A DNA stretch of 20,116 nucleotides from an uncultured Caulobacter sp. (GTDB lineage Bacteria > Pseudomonadota > Alphaproteobacteria > Caulobacterales > Caulobacteraceae). The stretch spans positions 1-20,116 of the forward strand of contig CALKHU010000114.1 of assembly GCA_937991555.1 (NCBI GenBank). The letters run 5' to 3'. The position numbers and the translations under genes are program-made. Below, in pieces: positions 12,637 to 20,116 of this stretch (positions are counted from its first letter, which is position 1; each line of letters opens with the position of its first letter). A model generated the notes under the pieces. It was given only the letters and a program-made list of their open reading frames with translations. It ran no database searches and was not told where the DNA came from.

Positions 12637-13878
12637 TCAGCGCCGGCTGAAATCGGCAGACAGCGCCAGCATGGCCGCCCGCTGCGGCTGCGAAAACTCG
12701 TCCAGCGCCTCTTCGTCGCCGGCGCGGATGGCCTTGATCAGCGTCGGCGTGAGCGCCGAGGACAGGGACCAGTTCCAGTAGCGCAGCACGGTCTGCGCCC
12801 GGTCGACGGCGATGGTGTCGAACAGGGTCAGGATCCGCTCGAGCTGCGGCACGACATTGCCGGCCGCATCGGTCTCGGGGCGGCGCAGCGCGCGCCAGAG
12901 CAGCCGGACGTTCTTGCGCGGCAGGCCGGTGGCCTTGCAGAGGATGGCCAGCGGTTCGCCGCCCGGATCGGTGAAGATCTTGGCGCCGGTCATCGGCTTG
13001 AGACCGGACAGGTAGGCGATCTCCTCGGCGACCTCACGGGTCATGCTTTCGGCCGCGACCTCGACGGCCTCGTCGAGGCTTTCGAAGGGGCTGCGGGCGA
13101 GCGCGGCGCGGTTTCGCTGCCGCCGCTCGATGAACTGCAGGGCCTTGCGCGTCAGCGGATCCTGCCAGTTCTCCTCGGCGGCCATGGCGAACACGTCGCT
13201 GACGGCCTCCTGCAGGACCTCCCGGGAGACGGCGAAGCGCTGGAGGATCACGCGCCGGCATTCCTCGTCGGACCACCAGAACATAACGTAGGCGTGGCTG
13301 GGCCGGAGCTCGGAGCGACGCAGGAGCAGCGGGATCAGCCGCGGATTGTCGCGCGTGGCGGCGACCACCGACTCGACGGTCGCATGGCCCATGCGGGCGA
13401 GATCGTTGCGCAGCAGCATCTCGATTACGGCCGGCTCGCCGCGCTCGACGAGCACATCCGCGACCACTTCGCTCAGCCCTCGGCGCGCAGCGATCAGCCG
13501 GCGATGTTCCAGCGTCGCGCTGCGGGCGCAGTCTATGAGGTCCGCGTCGCCCAGGGTGGCGCTGTTCTCGAGGAGGGCGCGGGCGACCTCGACATCGTCC
13601 CGCAGGAGCAGGCGGGCGAGGCCTGTCGGGATTTCCGACACCGCCGCCACCCGCCGCGCAATGCGGACGCGTTCATCGAGAGCGGCTTCACGCAGGAGTT
13701 CGATCAGCAGGTCCGCGGTCATCGACCGCTCGAACGCGTTGATCCGGCTGCCGGGAAGGCAGACGACATCCGCCAGCCGCTTCAGCATCGTCCCGCGCGA
13801 ACGGAAGGCCGGCGCGGCGCGCACTTCGTCGGTCAGATCGACGGCGTCGAGGACGGGCTTGTGCGCGGGTTCGCTCAT
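12637..13878 (-). CDS. DUF2336 family protein
   Basis: This 413-residue protein matches DUF2336, a family of helical-repeat proteins found mainly in alphaproteobacteria and often present in several copies in Caulobacterales. Visible landmarks are LKRLADVVCLPGSRINAFERSMTADLLIELLREA at the N-terminus, repeat units of the type VSEIPTGLARLLLRDDVEVARALLENS and RGEPAVIEMLLRNDLARMGHATVESVV that resemble HEAT repeats, and a C-terminal region with GEPLAILCKATGLPRKNVRLLWRALRRPE. There is no signal peptide or membrane segment. The function is not established; protein-protein scaffold is a guess. The ATG at 13878 has no clear Shine-Dalgarno. It is upstream of mucR on the same strand, but a 210-bp gap with its own promoter suggests separate transcription. 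Confidence 0.86.
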   Translation of the reverse strand: MSEPAHKPVLDAVDLTDEVRAAPAFRSRGTMLKRLADVVCLPGSRINAFERSMTADLLIELLREAALDERVRIARRVAAVSEIPTGLARLLLRDDVEVARALLENSATLGDADLIDCARSATLEHRRLIAARRGLSEVVADVLVERGEPAVIEMLLRNDLARMGHATVESVVAATRDNPRLIPLLLRRSELRPSHAYVMFWWSDEECRRVILQRFAVSREVLQEAVSDVFAMAAEENWQDPLTRKALQFIERRQRNRAALARSPFESLDEAVEVAAESMTREVAEEIAYLSGLKPMTGAKIFTDPGGEPLAILCKATGLPRKNVRLLWRALRRPETDAAGNVVPQLERILTLFDTIAVDRAQTVLRYWNWSLSSALTPTLIKAIRAGDEEALDEFSQPQRAAMLALSADFSRR

Positions 13879-13982
13879 GAGTCGCGGTCAGGCAGAGGAG
13901 GCGGCGCGAGCTCACCATGCGCCGGTCTCCGATCAGACCAGAGCCGCGTTAACCGCTCGTGACCGCCGCGCCCGGCCGGGCG

Positions 13983-14489
13983 TCAGGCGAAGGCGCCCAT
14001 CGGGCGCCTCACCTTCGGCGCATGGTCCGCCCTGAACTTTGCCCGCTCGGCGAAGATCGAGGCCACGGCGACGAGGGCGATCGCGATCGCCAGCAGGAAC
14101 ATCGCTCCCTTGTCGGTGGGCAGGTTCATGGCTTCGATCTGCGCGGCGCTTGCGCCCTGGGCCAGAGCCGCCGACAGTTCCGGCAGCCTCGGCAACTGGA
14201 CGCCCAGCCACGGCGACAGATGGAAGGCGATCGCGCCCAGGGCCACGATCAGGCCCAACTGGGCGCCGCGGATGCGCGTCGCGGGCCAGAGCGCCAGAAC
14301 CACGGCGAGCATTTCAAGCACGCCGGTGGCGTAACGAACGCCGGGTTCGAAGAAGTCCAGGCCGGACCGGGCTTCGATCAGTCCGAACACTGGATTGGGG
14401 TCGAGACCCACGAACTTCTGGATGCCGACGGCGAACAGCAGCGCCGCCAGCATCAGCCCGAAGGTCCAGCTCAGTACTCGCTCCATCAT
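13983..14489 (-). CDS. DoxX-like small integral membrane protein
   Basis: This 168-residue protein has four predicted membrane helices at about 5-22, 55-73, 78-97 and 128-148, with GIQKFVG after helix 1 and ATGVLEMLAVVLALWP in helix 2, which resemble the DoxX/DoxX-like family of inner-membrane proteins. Biochemical function in this family is poorly defined; links to redox homeostasis have been proposed for some members. Two consecutive ATG codons (14489 and 14486) are preceded by GGTGGAGG, seven bases upstream. That Shine-Dalgarno is the 3' arm of a 14-base hairpin (14497-14529), so translation may be controlled. A GANTC site overlaps the spacer. The C-terminus is basic and cytoplasmic. Other four-TM families cannot be excluded. 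Confidence 0.75.
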   Translation of the reverse strand: MMERVLSWTFGLMLAALLFAVGIQKFVGLDPNPVFGLIEARSGLDFFEPGVRYATGVLEMLAVVLALWPATRIRGAQLGLIVALGAIAFHLSPWLGVQLPRLPELSAALAQGASAAQIEAMNLPTDKGAMFLLAIAIALVAVASIFAERAKFRADHAPKVRRPMGAFA

Positions 14490-14496
14490 GGCGAAT

Positions 14497-14529
14497 CCTC
14501 CACCGGGACCCCGAAGGTCCCCGTGGAGG
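14497..14529 (-). promoter_or_regulatory. hairpin sequestering the doxX-like Shine-Dalgarno
   Basis: On the minus strand the 14-base arms CCTCCACGGGGACC and GGTCCCGGTGGAGG pair with a single G-G mismatch around a TTCGG loop. The 3' arm contains the whole GGTGGAGG ribosome-binding site of the gene starting at 14489. No T-run follows, so an ordinary intrinsic terminator for echA is unlikely. The geometry is that of a translational switch or RNA thermometer, but this is only inferred from pairing. Confidence 0.6.
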
Positions 14530-14629
14530 TCAGCATGGCGCCGATCGAGCCCGCAGGCGATTCACGCTTTCTTGCGCGGACGCCGGAGACTGATATCTGG
14601 GCGACCGACGTCTGAAGGCGATCCGCCGA

Positions 14630-15514
14630 TTACTTGAACTCGCGCTTTTCCCAATAGGGCCAGATGTCCGGAAGGTCGGCTGAAACCTTGTCCGGATAGG
14701 CGGGCGCGCGCTTCTCGAGGAAGGACATGACGCCTTCCTTGGCGTCGCCCTGGGCTCCGCGCGCCATGATGGCGCGGCTGTCGGACATGTGAGCGTCCAT
14801 CGGATGCGGCGCGCCGGCGTTGCGATACATCAACTGGCGGGTCAGGGCGACCGAAACCGGGGCGGTGTTGTCGGCGATCTCGCGCGCCAGGGCGTAGGCG
14901 GCCGGGAGCAGGTCGTCCGGCGCGTGCAGCGAGCGGACCAGCCCGCCATCCATGGCTTCCTGCGCCGGGAAGACGCGGCCGGTGTAGCACCACTCCAGCG
15001 CCTGCTGCAGGCCGACCAGGCGCGGCAGGAACCAGGACGAGGCCGCCTCCGGCGTGATGCCGCGGCGCGCGAACACGAAGCCGAACTTGGCCTCGGTCGA
15101 GGCCAGGCGGATGTCCATGGCCAGCTGCATGGTGACGCCGATGCCGACGGCCGCGCCGTTCACGGCGGCGATGACCGGCTTGAGGCTCTCATAGATGCGC
15201 AGGGTCAGCAGGCCGCCGCCGTCGCGGTAGACGCCGTTGACCTTGTTGGCCTCGCGCGGGTCGCTGTCCTGCTTGGCGTAGTCAAAGGTCTTCTCGCCGC
15301 CGCCGAGGTCCGCCCCGGCGCAGAAGGCGCGGCCCGAACCGGTCACGACCACCACCTTCACGTCGTCGTTGACGTCCGTGTAGTCGAACGCCCTGATCAT
15401 CTCCGCCATCATCTGCGCGGTGAAGGCGTTCATGCGGTCCGGACGGTTCAGCGTCAGGGTGGCGATGCCGTCCTTGATGTCCAGGATGATGGTCTCGAAG
15501 GTCGGGATGGCCAT
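14630..15514 (-). CDS. enoyl-CoA hydratase/isomerase (crotonase) family protein
   Basis: This 294-residue crotonase-fold protein would act on a CoA thioester in the cytoplasm, most likely hydrating an enoyl-CoA in a beta-oxidation-like step. The ATG at 15514 has GAGGAG nine bases upstream. The oxyanion-hole segments are AFCAGADLG at 63-71 and NGAAVGIG at 119-126, and the single catalytic-position glutamate is Glu156 in RRGITPEAASSWFLPRLVG. The usual first glutamate of rat mitochondrial hydratase is absent (GVTMQLAMD at 126-134), as in many one-Glu crotonases, so hydratase, isomerase or hydrolase activity are all possible. The C-terminus ends DIWPYWEKREFK. It lies 89 bp downstream of the P450 gene on the same strand and is probably part of the same catabolic unit. 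Confidence 0.9.
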   Translation of the reverse strand: MAIPTFETIILDIKDGIATLTLNRPDRMNAFTAQMMAEMIRAFDYTDVNDDVKVVVVTGSGRAFCAGADLGGGEKTFDYAKQDSDPREANKVNGVYRDGGGLLTLRIYESLKPVIAAVNGAAVGIGVTMQLAMDIRLASTEAKFGFVFARRGITPEAASSWFLPRLVGLQQALEWCYTGRVFPAQEAMDGGLVRSLHAPDDLLPAAYALAREIADNTAPVSVALTRQLMYRNAGAPHPMDAHMSDSRAIMARGAQGDAKEGVMSFLEKRAPAYPDKVSADLPDIWPYWEKREFK

Positions 15515-15569
15515 GTCGGGCTCCTCGGAGGCTGGGGGCGTTCAAACGAGCGTATGAAGACGGCCGGAC

Positions 15570-15597
15570 GCCGGGGAAGGCAAGCGTCTTCCCCGGC
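15570..15597 (-). other. intercistronic hairpin between P450 and echA
   Basis: GCCGGGGAAG (15570-15579) and CTTCCCCGGC (15588-15597) form a perfect 10-bp GC-rich stem with an eight-base loop, just past the P450 stop. No T-run follows on the minus strand, so it is a poor intrinsic terminator. It more likely stabilises the upstream transcript or gives partial termination, which would lower echA expression relative to the P450. Confidence 0.6.
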
Positions 15598-15603
15598 GGG
15601 CCG

Positions 15604-16947
15604 CTAAGCCGCCTTGCGCTCGGCCGTGAAGCTGACGCCAAGCTTGCGGATAGCGTGGACGAAGTTGTTGGGGGCGATGTCGATCTCGCCCGTCCATCGC
15701 ATGTCCGGGAACCGCGCCAGGATCTGGCGGTAGGCCTCCTCGAGCTGGATCTGCGCCACGCGCTTGCCGATGCAGGTGTGCGGCCCGTAGCCGAAGGCGA
15801 TGTGCTTGTCGGCGTTAGGGCGGGAGACGTCCAGCCGGTCGGGATCGGTGAAGACCGTCTCGTCGCGGTTGGCGGCGCCGAAGTACATGATCACCTTCTC
15901 GCCCTCGGCGATCCTCTGGCCGGCGATCTCGGCGTCACGGACGGCCGTGCGACGCATGTAGATCACCGGACTGACCATGCGGATGAACTCGTTGACCGCG
16001 TTCGGCATCAGGTCCGGACTGGCGGCGAGCTTCGCCCGCTCGGCCGGAAACTCGGTGAGCAGCTTCATCGTGCCGGAGAGGGTGTTGCGGGTGGTGTCGT
16101 TGCCCGCGAAGACGATGAGCAGCCAGGAGCCGTCCAGGTACTCGTCGCTGAGCAGTTCGCCGTCCACCTGGGCCCGGGCGATGGCGCTCATCAGGTCCGC
16201 CTGCGGATCCTGCCGGCGCTTGTGGAGCATGGCCCGGCCGTAGTCGAACATCTCCTCGACGTTGTTGTTGAACTCGCCGATGAACTGCATCAGCTCCAGC
16301 GACGGCGCGACGCCCTCGGTCGCCTGGCGCATGGCCAGGTTCTGGGCCTCCTCGAGATAGTGCATCCACGTCAGGAACTTCGGCCGGTCGGCTTCGGGCA
16401 CGCCGAGGATCTCGCAGAGCGTGAACAGCGGCAGCACCGAGGAGAAGTCCTCGACCAGGTCCGTCTCGCCCTTGTGCGCCATGCCGTCCAGCAGGCGGGT
16501 CACCTCGCCGCGGATCCGCTCGGTGATGCCGCGCAGGTAGGCCGGCGTGAAATAGGGCATGTGCTCCCGGCGCAACTGCATGTGCCAGGGCGCATCCATG
16601 TTGATCATGGCGTCCAGCGACGCACGGCCCAGCAGCACGTGGCGCGCCTCAGCCTTGCCCGAGGCCATCAGGATGCCGCCCCGCTGGCTGGAGAAGGTGG
16701 CTGCGTCGCTGTTGACCGCCATCACGTCGGCGTGGCGGGTGACGACCCAGAATCCGGGCCCCTCGAGCCGGGTCTCCGGATGCCACATCACCGGCGCCTC
16801 GGCGCGCAGCCGGGCGAAATCCGCGTAAGGCTGGCCCTGCGAGAAGCGGGCGATATCGGTCAGGTCGACGCCGTCCAGCATCGGATAGACGCGGTCGTTG
16901 TTGGGTCCGGGACGGCCCTCGATCGCGGTCTGGCTGATCAGCTCCAT
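15604..16947 (-). CDS. cytochrome P450 monooxygenase
   Basis: This soluble bacterial P450 has 447 residues from ATG 16947, preceded by AAGGAGGA; in-frame codons further upstream lie in the promoter region. The I-helix oxygen-binding motif is AGNDTTRN at 281-288, the ExxR is EFIR at 320-323 and the heme-ligand loop is FGYGPHTCIGKR with Cys392. The N-terminal LDGVDLTDIARF, FARLRAEAPVMWHP and GPGFWVVTRHADV resemble CYP125/CYP142-type and CYP153-like enzymes that hydroxylate steroid side chains, terpenoids or alkanes. The substrate cannot be fixed from this. The usual DPPEHTRLR is replaced by DAPWHMQLR. It needs ferredoxin and reductase partners that are not in the window. It is divergent from the GMC oxidoreductase and followed by echA. 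Confidence 0.95.
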   Translation of the reverse strand: MELISQTAIEGRPGPNNDRVYPMLDGVDLTDIARFSQGQPYADFARLRAEAPVMWHPETRLEGPGFWVVTRHADVMAVNSDAATFSSQRGGILMASGKAEARHVLLGRASLDAMINMDAPWHMQLRREHMPYFTPAYLRGITERIRGEVTRLLDGMAHKGETDLVEDFSSVLPLFTLCEILGVPEADRPKFLTWMHYLEEAQNLAMRQATEGVAPSLELMQFIGEFNNNVEEMFDYGRAMLHKRRQDPQADLMSAIARAQVDGELLSDEYLDGSWLLIVFAGNDTTRNTLSGTMKLLTEFPAERAKLAASPDLMPNAVNEFIRMVSPVIYMRRTAVRDAEIAGQRIAEGEKVIMYFGAANRDETVFTDPDRLDVSRPNADKHIAFGYGPHTCIGKRVAQIQLEEAYRQILARFPDMRWTGEIDIAPNNFVHAIRKLGVSFTAERKAA

Positions 16948-17074
16948 GGCCGCTTCCTCCTTGGGGTTGTCGTTGTTGAGGGCAAGGTAAGGCACGGCGG
17001 CGCCGCGGCAACACTGACGTAGCGGAAGCTGACGCGACGTCGCCCTTCCCATCGGGAGTTCCGCGCGCGTAAGG

Positions 17075-17087
17075 TGATCAGCGATCA
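17075..17087. promoter_or_regulatory. palindrome in P450/GMC divergent promoter region
   Basis: TGATC-AGC-GATCA is a perfect 5+3+5 dyad in the 185-bp gap between the divergent P450 and GMC genes, 45 bp upstream of the GMC start. It is bracketed by GCGCGC tracts at about 17063-17068 and 17090-17095. It is a candidate operator for a local regulator that could control both directions; no regulator gene is visible in the window. Confidence 0.45.
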
Positions 17088-17132
17088 GGCGCGCGCAGAT
17101 GCGCCGGTCGCCGAGGAAGCAGGGAAGCGGGC

Positions 17133-18803
17133 ATGACCGACACCATCGAGGCGGACTACATCATCGTCGGCGCGGGCAGCGCGGGCTGCGTCCTGGCCAA
17201 CCGCCTGACCGCCGACGGCAAGGCCAGGGTTCTGCTGCTCGAGGCCGGCGGCGATGACCGGCCGACGAAGAATCCGTCGCAGTTCTTCTCGAACCTGATG
17301 ATCCATGTTCCGGTCGGCTATTCGCAGACCCTGAAGGACCCGAAGGTCAACTGGCTGTACCAGACGGAGCCCGATCCCGGCACCGGCGGCCGCCAGCACG
17401 TGTGGCCGCGGGGCAAGGTGCTGGGCGGCTCAAGCTCGATCAACGGCCTGCTCTATATCCGGGGCCAGCACGCCGATTACGACCAGTGGCGGCAGCTCGG
17501 CTGCGAGGGCTGGAGCTGGGACGACGTGAAGCCCTACTTCCTGCGCTCCCAGCACCAGGAGCGCGGCGGCGACGAGTTCCACGCCCAGGGCGGGCCGCTG
17601 AACGTCTCGGACGTGACGACCACACACCCGGTGTCCGACGCTGTCATGGACGCCTGCGAACAGGCGGGCATTCCGAAGGTCAAGGACGTCAACGCCGGGC
17701 AGCAGGAAGGCGCGACCTACTACCAGCTGACGGTGAAGAACGGGCAGCGCTGCTCGGCGGCGGTCGCCTATCTGCACCCGGTGATGGGGCGCGCCAACCT
17801 GCGGGTCGAGACCAACGCCCTGGCCAGTCGTGTACTGTTCGAGGGCAGGCGCGCGGTCGGCGTCGAGTTCACCCAGAACGGCGTCAAGCGCATCGCAAAG
17901 GCGAAAGCCGAGGTGATCCTGGCCGGCGGCGCGGTGAACTCGCCGCAGCTGCTGCAGCTGTCCGGCGTCGGTCCGGCCGACCTGCTGAAGGAACACGGCG
18001 TCCCGGTCGTCCACGACCTGCCGGGCGTCGGCGAAAACCTTCAGGACCACTACGTCATGAGCGTGCGCTACCGGCTGAAGCCGGGCGTCATCTCGGTCAA
18101 CGAACTGACCCGCGGGCCGCGCTTCATCGGCGAGGCGATGAAGTTCCTGTTCCAGCGCAAGGGCCTGCTGACGCTGTCGGCGGCCCATATCGCGGTGTTC
18201 TGCAAGTCCCGGCCCGAGCTCGACCTGCCGGACGTGCAGTACCACATCCTGCCGGCGACCATGGACGCCGAGAAGCTGGCCAACGAGCAGAAGATGGAAC
18301 TCGAGGCCCTGCCGGGCCTGACCATCGCGCCTTGCCAGCTCCGTCCCGAGAGCCGCGGACACATCCGCATCCGGTCGGCCGACCCGACCGTCTATCCGGC
18401 CATCTTCGCCAACTACCTCGCCGACCCGATCGACCAGCAGGTGGCGGTGGCGTCGCTGAAGATCGGCCGGGCGATCGCCGGGCAGGACGCGCTGAAGCCC
18501 TACATCGACCACGAGATGAACCCGGGCCCCGATTTCCAGAGCGACGAGATGCTGCTGGAGTACGCCCGCGCCAGCGGCAGCACGATCTATCATCCGGTCG
18601 GCACCTGCCAGATGGGCCACGGGCCGATGGCGGTCGTCGATCCCCAGCTGCGCGTCCACGGCGTAGAGGGCCTGCGCGTCGTCGACGCCTCGGTGATGCC
18701 GCGCCTGGTCAGCGGCAACACCAACGCCCCGACCATCATGATCGCCGAGAAGGCGTCCGACATGATCCTCGGCAAGGCGGCTCCGTCCGCCCTCGCCGCC
18801 TGA
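17133..18803 (+). CDS. GMC family FAD-dependent alcohol dehydrogenase
   Basis: This is a 556-residue glucose-methanol-choline oxidoreductase of the choline dehydrogenase/long-chain alcohol dehydrogenase type, oxidising a primary or secondary alcohol with FAD. The ATG has AGGGAAGC eleven bases upstream. The N-terminal FAD-binding motif is ADYIIVGAGSAGCVLANRL at 7-25. The GMC signature RGKVLGGSSSINGLLYIRG lies at about 93-111 and the second signature GGAVNSPQLLQLSGVGP near 266-282. Catalytic His487 lies in IYHPVGTCQMG and Asn531 in SGNTNAPTIMI. The electron acceptor is unknown. The gene is followed after 34 bp by the acyl-CoA synthetase gene. Together with the divergent P450 this suggests oxidation of a hydroxylated hydrophobic compound; choline as substrate is unlikely in this context. 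Confidence 0.95.
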   Translation: MTDTIEADYIIVGAGSAGCVLANRLTADGKARVLLLEAGGDDRPTKNPSQFFSNLMIHVPVGYSQTLKDPKVNWLYQTEPDPGTGGRQHVWPRGKVLGGSSSINGLLYIRGQHADYDQWRQLGCEGWSWDDVKPYFLRSQHQERGGDEFHAQGGPLNVSDVTTTHPVSDAVMDACEQAGIPKVKDVNAGQQEGATYYQLTVKNGQRCSAAVAYLHPVMGRANLRVETNALASRVLFEGRRAVGVEFTQNGVKRIAKAKAEVILAGGAVNSPQLLQLSGVGPADLLKEHGVPVVHDLPGVGENLQDHYVMSVRYRLKPGVISVNELTRGPRFIGEAMKFLFQRKGLLTLSAAHIAVFCKSRPELDLPDVQYHILPATMDAEKLANEQKMELEALPGLTIAPCQLRPESRGHIRIRSADPTVYPAIFANYLADPIDQQVAVASLKIGRAIAGQDALKPYIDHEMNPGPDFQSDEMLLEYARASGSTIYHPVGTCQMGHGPMAVVDPQLRVHGVEGLRVVDASVMPRLVSGNTNAPTIMIAEKASDMILGKAAPSALAA

Positions 18804-18837
18804 ACCCCTGACGTCCACTCCAGTCGAAGCGACCGCC

Positions 18838-20116
18838 ATGCATCCCTGCCACCACGCCAAGAGCCACCCCGACCGCCCCGCCTACATCATGGCCGGCAGC
18901 GGCGAGACGGTGACCTACAAGCAGCTGGACGAGCGCTCGAACCAGGGCGCGCAGCTGTTCCGCTCGCTGGGCCTCAAGCCCGGCGACGTGATCGCCATCT
19001 TCATGGACAACAGCCCGCGGTACTTCGAGATCGCCTGGGCGGCGCAGCGGTCCGGCCTCTACTACACCTGTATCTCGTCGAAGCTGACGGCGAGCGAGGT
19101 CGAGTACATCGTGCGCGACTGCGAGGCGAAGGTGTTCATCACCTCGGCCACCGTCGGCCCGGTCGCCGACGAGATGCCGGCGTTGATCGGCGATCTGAAG
19201 CTCTACATGTGCGGCGGGGCCCGGGCGCCCTACGAGAGTTTCGAAGCCGCCCGTGACGCGATGCCGACCGATCGCATCGCCGACGAGACCGCGGGCTCCG
19301 ACATGCTCTACTCGTCCGGCACGACCGGCCGCCCGAAGGGCGTCAAGCCGCAGCTCACCGGGGCGGCGATCGACGAGCCCAACGCGCTGTTCATGATGAC
19401 CCAGGGCCTGTTCGGCTTCACGCCGGACTGCGTCTACATCTCGCCGGCGCCGCTCTATCACGCCGCGCCGCTGCGCTGGTGCATGAGCGTCCACAAGCTG
19501 GGCGGCACGGTCATCGTGATGGAGAAGTTCGATCCGGAGCAGATGCTGGCCCTGATCGAGAAGTACAGGGTGACCTGCGGCCAGTTCGTGCCGACCCACT
19601 TCGTGCGCCTGCTGAAGCTGCCGGAAGAGGTTCGCGCGAAGTACGATGTGTCGTCCCTGACCTCGGCCGTGCACGCCGCGGCCCCCTGCCCCGTGCCGGT
19701 CAAGGAGCAGATGATCGCCTGGTGGGGTCCGATCATCCACGAGTACTACGCCGGCACCGAGGGCAACGGCTTCTGCTACATCGGCTCGGCCGACTGGCTG
19801 AACCACAAGGGCTCGGTGGGCAAGGCGGTGCTGGGCGAGCTGCGCATCTGCAATGACGAGGGCGACCCCGTGCCGCCGCGCACGGAGGGCCAGGTGTTCT
19901 TCGAGAACGGCCCGCCCATCAACTACCACAACGACCCGAAGAAGACGGCCGAGAGCTACAACAAGCACGGCTGGACCAGCCTGGGCGACGTGGGCTGGGT
20001 GGACGAGGACGGCTTCCTCTACCTGACCGACCGCAAGAGCTTCATGATCATCTCGGGCGGCGTGAACATCTACCCGCAGGAGATCGAGAACCTGCTGGTC
20101 ACCCACCCGAAGGTGG
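18838..20116 (+). CDS. acyl-CoA synthetase (FadD-like), truncated by window end
   Basis: This is an ATP-dependent acid:CoA ligase of the ANL superfamily. The gene begins at ATG 18838, 34 bp after the GMC gene, and 426 residues are visible before the window ends in the C-terminal domain. The adenylate-forming P-loop is MLYSSGTTGRPKGVK at 156-170, the A5 motif EYYAGTEG is at 302-309 with Glu308, and the Asp of A7 is Asp384 in SLGDVGW. Arg399 in LTDRKSFMIISGGVNIYPQEIE marks the hinge region. The catalytic A10 lysine is beyond the edge. The N-terminus is short (MHPCHHAKSHPDRPAYIMAG), as in FadD13/FadD3-type and steroid-side-chain ligases. It would activate the acid formed after P450 and alcohol oxidation steps. 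The aldehyde dehydrogenase needed in between is not in view. Confidence 0.93.
   Translation, partial: MHPCHHAKSHPDRPAYIMAGSGETVTYKQLDERSNQGAQLFRSLGLKPGDVIAIFMDNSPRYFEIAWAAQRSGLYYTCISSKLTASEVEYIVRDCEAKVFITSATVGPVADEMPALIGDLKLYMCGGARAPYESFEAARDAMPTDRIADETAGSDMLYSSGTTGRPKGVKPQLTGAAIDEPNALFMMTQGLFGFTPDCVYISPAPLYHAAPLRWCMSVHKLGGTVIVMEKFDPEQMLALIEKYRVTCGQFVPTHFVRLLKLPEEVRAKYDVSSLTSAVHAAAPCPVPVKEQMIAWWGPIIHEYYAGTEGNGFCYIGSADWLNHKGSVGKAVLGELRICNDEGDPVPPRTEGQVFFENGPPINYHNDPKKTAESYNKHGWTSLGDVGWVDEDGFLYLTDRKSFMIISGGVNIYPQEIENLLVTHPKV

Noticed and set aside
15655..17022. Plus-strand open frame of 455 codons antisense to the P450
   Set aside because: No recognisable domain, no ribosome-binding site, and the minus strand has all P450 motifs.
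17430..18860. Minus-strand open frame of 476 codons antisense to the GMC oxidoreductase
   Set aside because: Val/His/Asp/Arg-rich shadow translation; the plus strand has the FAD-binding, GMC and catalytic motifs.
18736..20106. Minus-strand open frame of 456 codons antisense to the acyl-CoA synthetase
   Set aside because: Shadow of a real plus-strand gene with full ANL motifs; composition is that of an antisense frame.

Overview
The window is about 70% G+C chromosomal DNA of an alphaproteobacterium, most probably a member of the Caulobacterales (Caulobacter, Phenylobacterium or Brevundimonas-like). The placement rests on a DivJ-type histidine kinase, a stand-alone DnaA-domain-IV protein (HdaB type), a MopJ-type single-domain PAS protein next to a MucR regulator, a DUF2336 protein, a perfect TTAA-N7-TTAAC CtrA box, and GANTC (CcrM) sites clustered at one promoter. 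The species cannot be named from the sequence alone. I see no tRNA, rRNA, CRISPR array, prophage or insertion sequence. The one repeat element is a composite inverted repeat between convergent genes.

Layout. (1) 1-1656: three small genes of unknown function, two on the minus strand and one on the plus strand. They flank a CtrA box and a promoter region holding a consensus DnaA box. (2) 1656-1775: a 120-bp composite inverted repeat. (3) 1792-5882, minus strand: DUF1491 protein, an unknown gene, a secreted HEXXH metalloprotease with TPR-like repeats, and prfC (release factor 3). A divergent exported protein of unknown function lies at 5961-6872. (4) 6869-13878: a block rich in cell-cycle regulators. 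It holds a six-TM DivJ-like kinase, a divergent soluble kinase, sufE, a DUF6456 gene overlapping an hdaB-like gene, a mopJ-like gene, mucR and a DUF2336 gene. (5) 13983-14489: a DoxX-like membrane protein whose Shine-Dalgarno lies inside a strong hairpin. (6) 14630-20116: a lipid or terpenoid/steroid-type catabolic cluster with echA and a cytochrome P450 on the minus strand, diverging from a GMC oxidoreductase and an acyl-CoA synthetase on the plus strand; the last gene runs off the window.

How the genes may work together. In Caulobacter, DivJ phosphorylates DivK/PleD, MopJ acts on DivJ/DivK signalling, MucR represses CtrA-activated promoters in G1, and HdaB stimulates DnaA-dependent initiation. 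Having all four within 6 kb, with CcrM and CtrA-like sites at the mopJ promoter, makes this a compact cell-cycle locus. The catabolic block reads as hydroxylation (P450), alcohol oxidation (GMC), CoA activation (FadD-like) and crotonase steps on an unidentified hydrophobic substrate.

All names come from reading motifs and from memory of families; no database search was run. The best leads are the DUF6456/HdaB overlapping pair with its AT-rich dyad, the GANTC cluster upstream of mopJ, the hairpin that buries the doxX-like ribosome-binding site, and the divergent P450/GMC control region.
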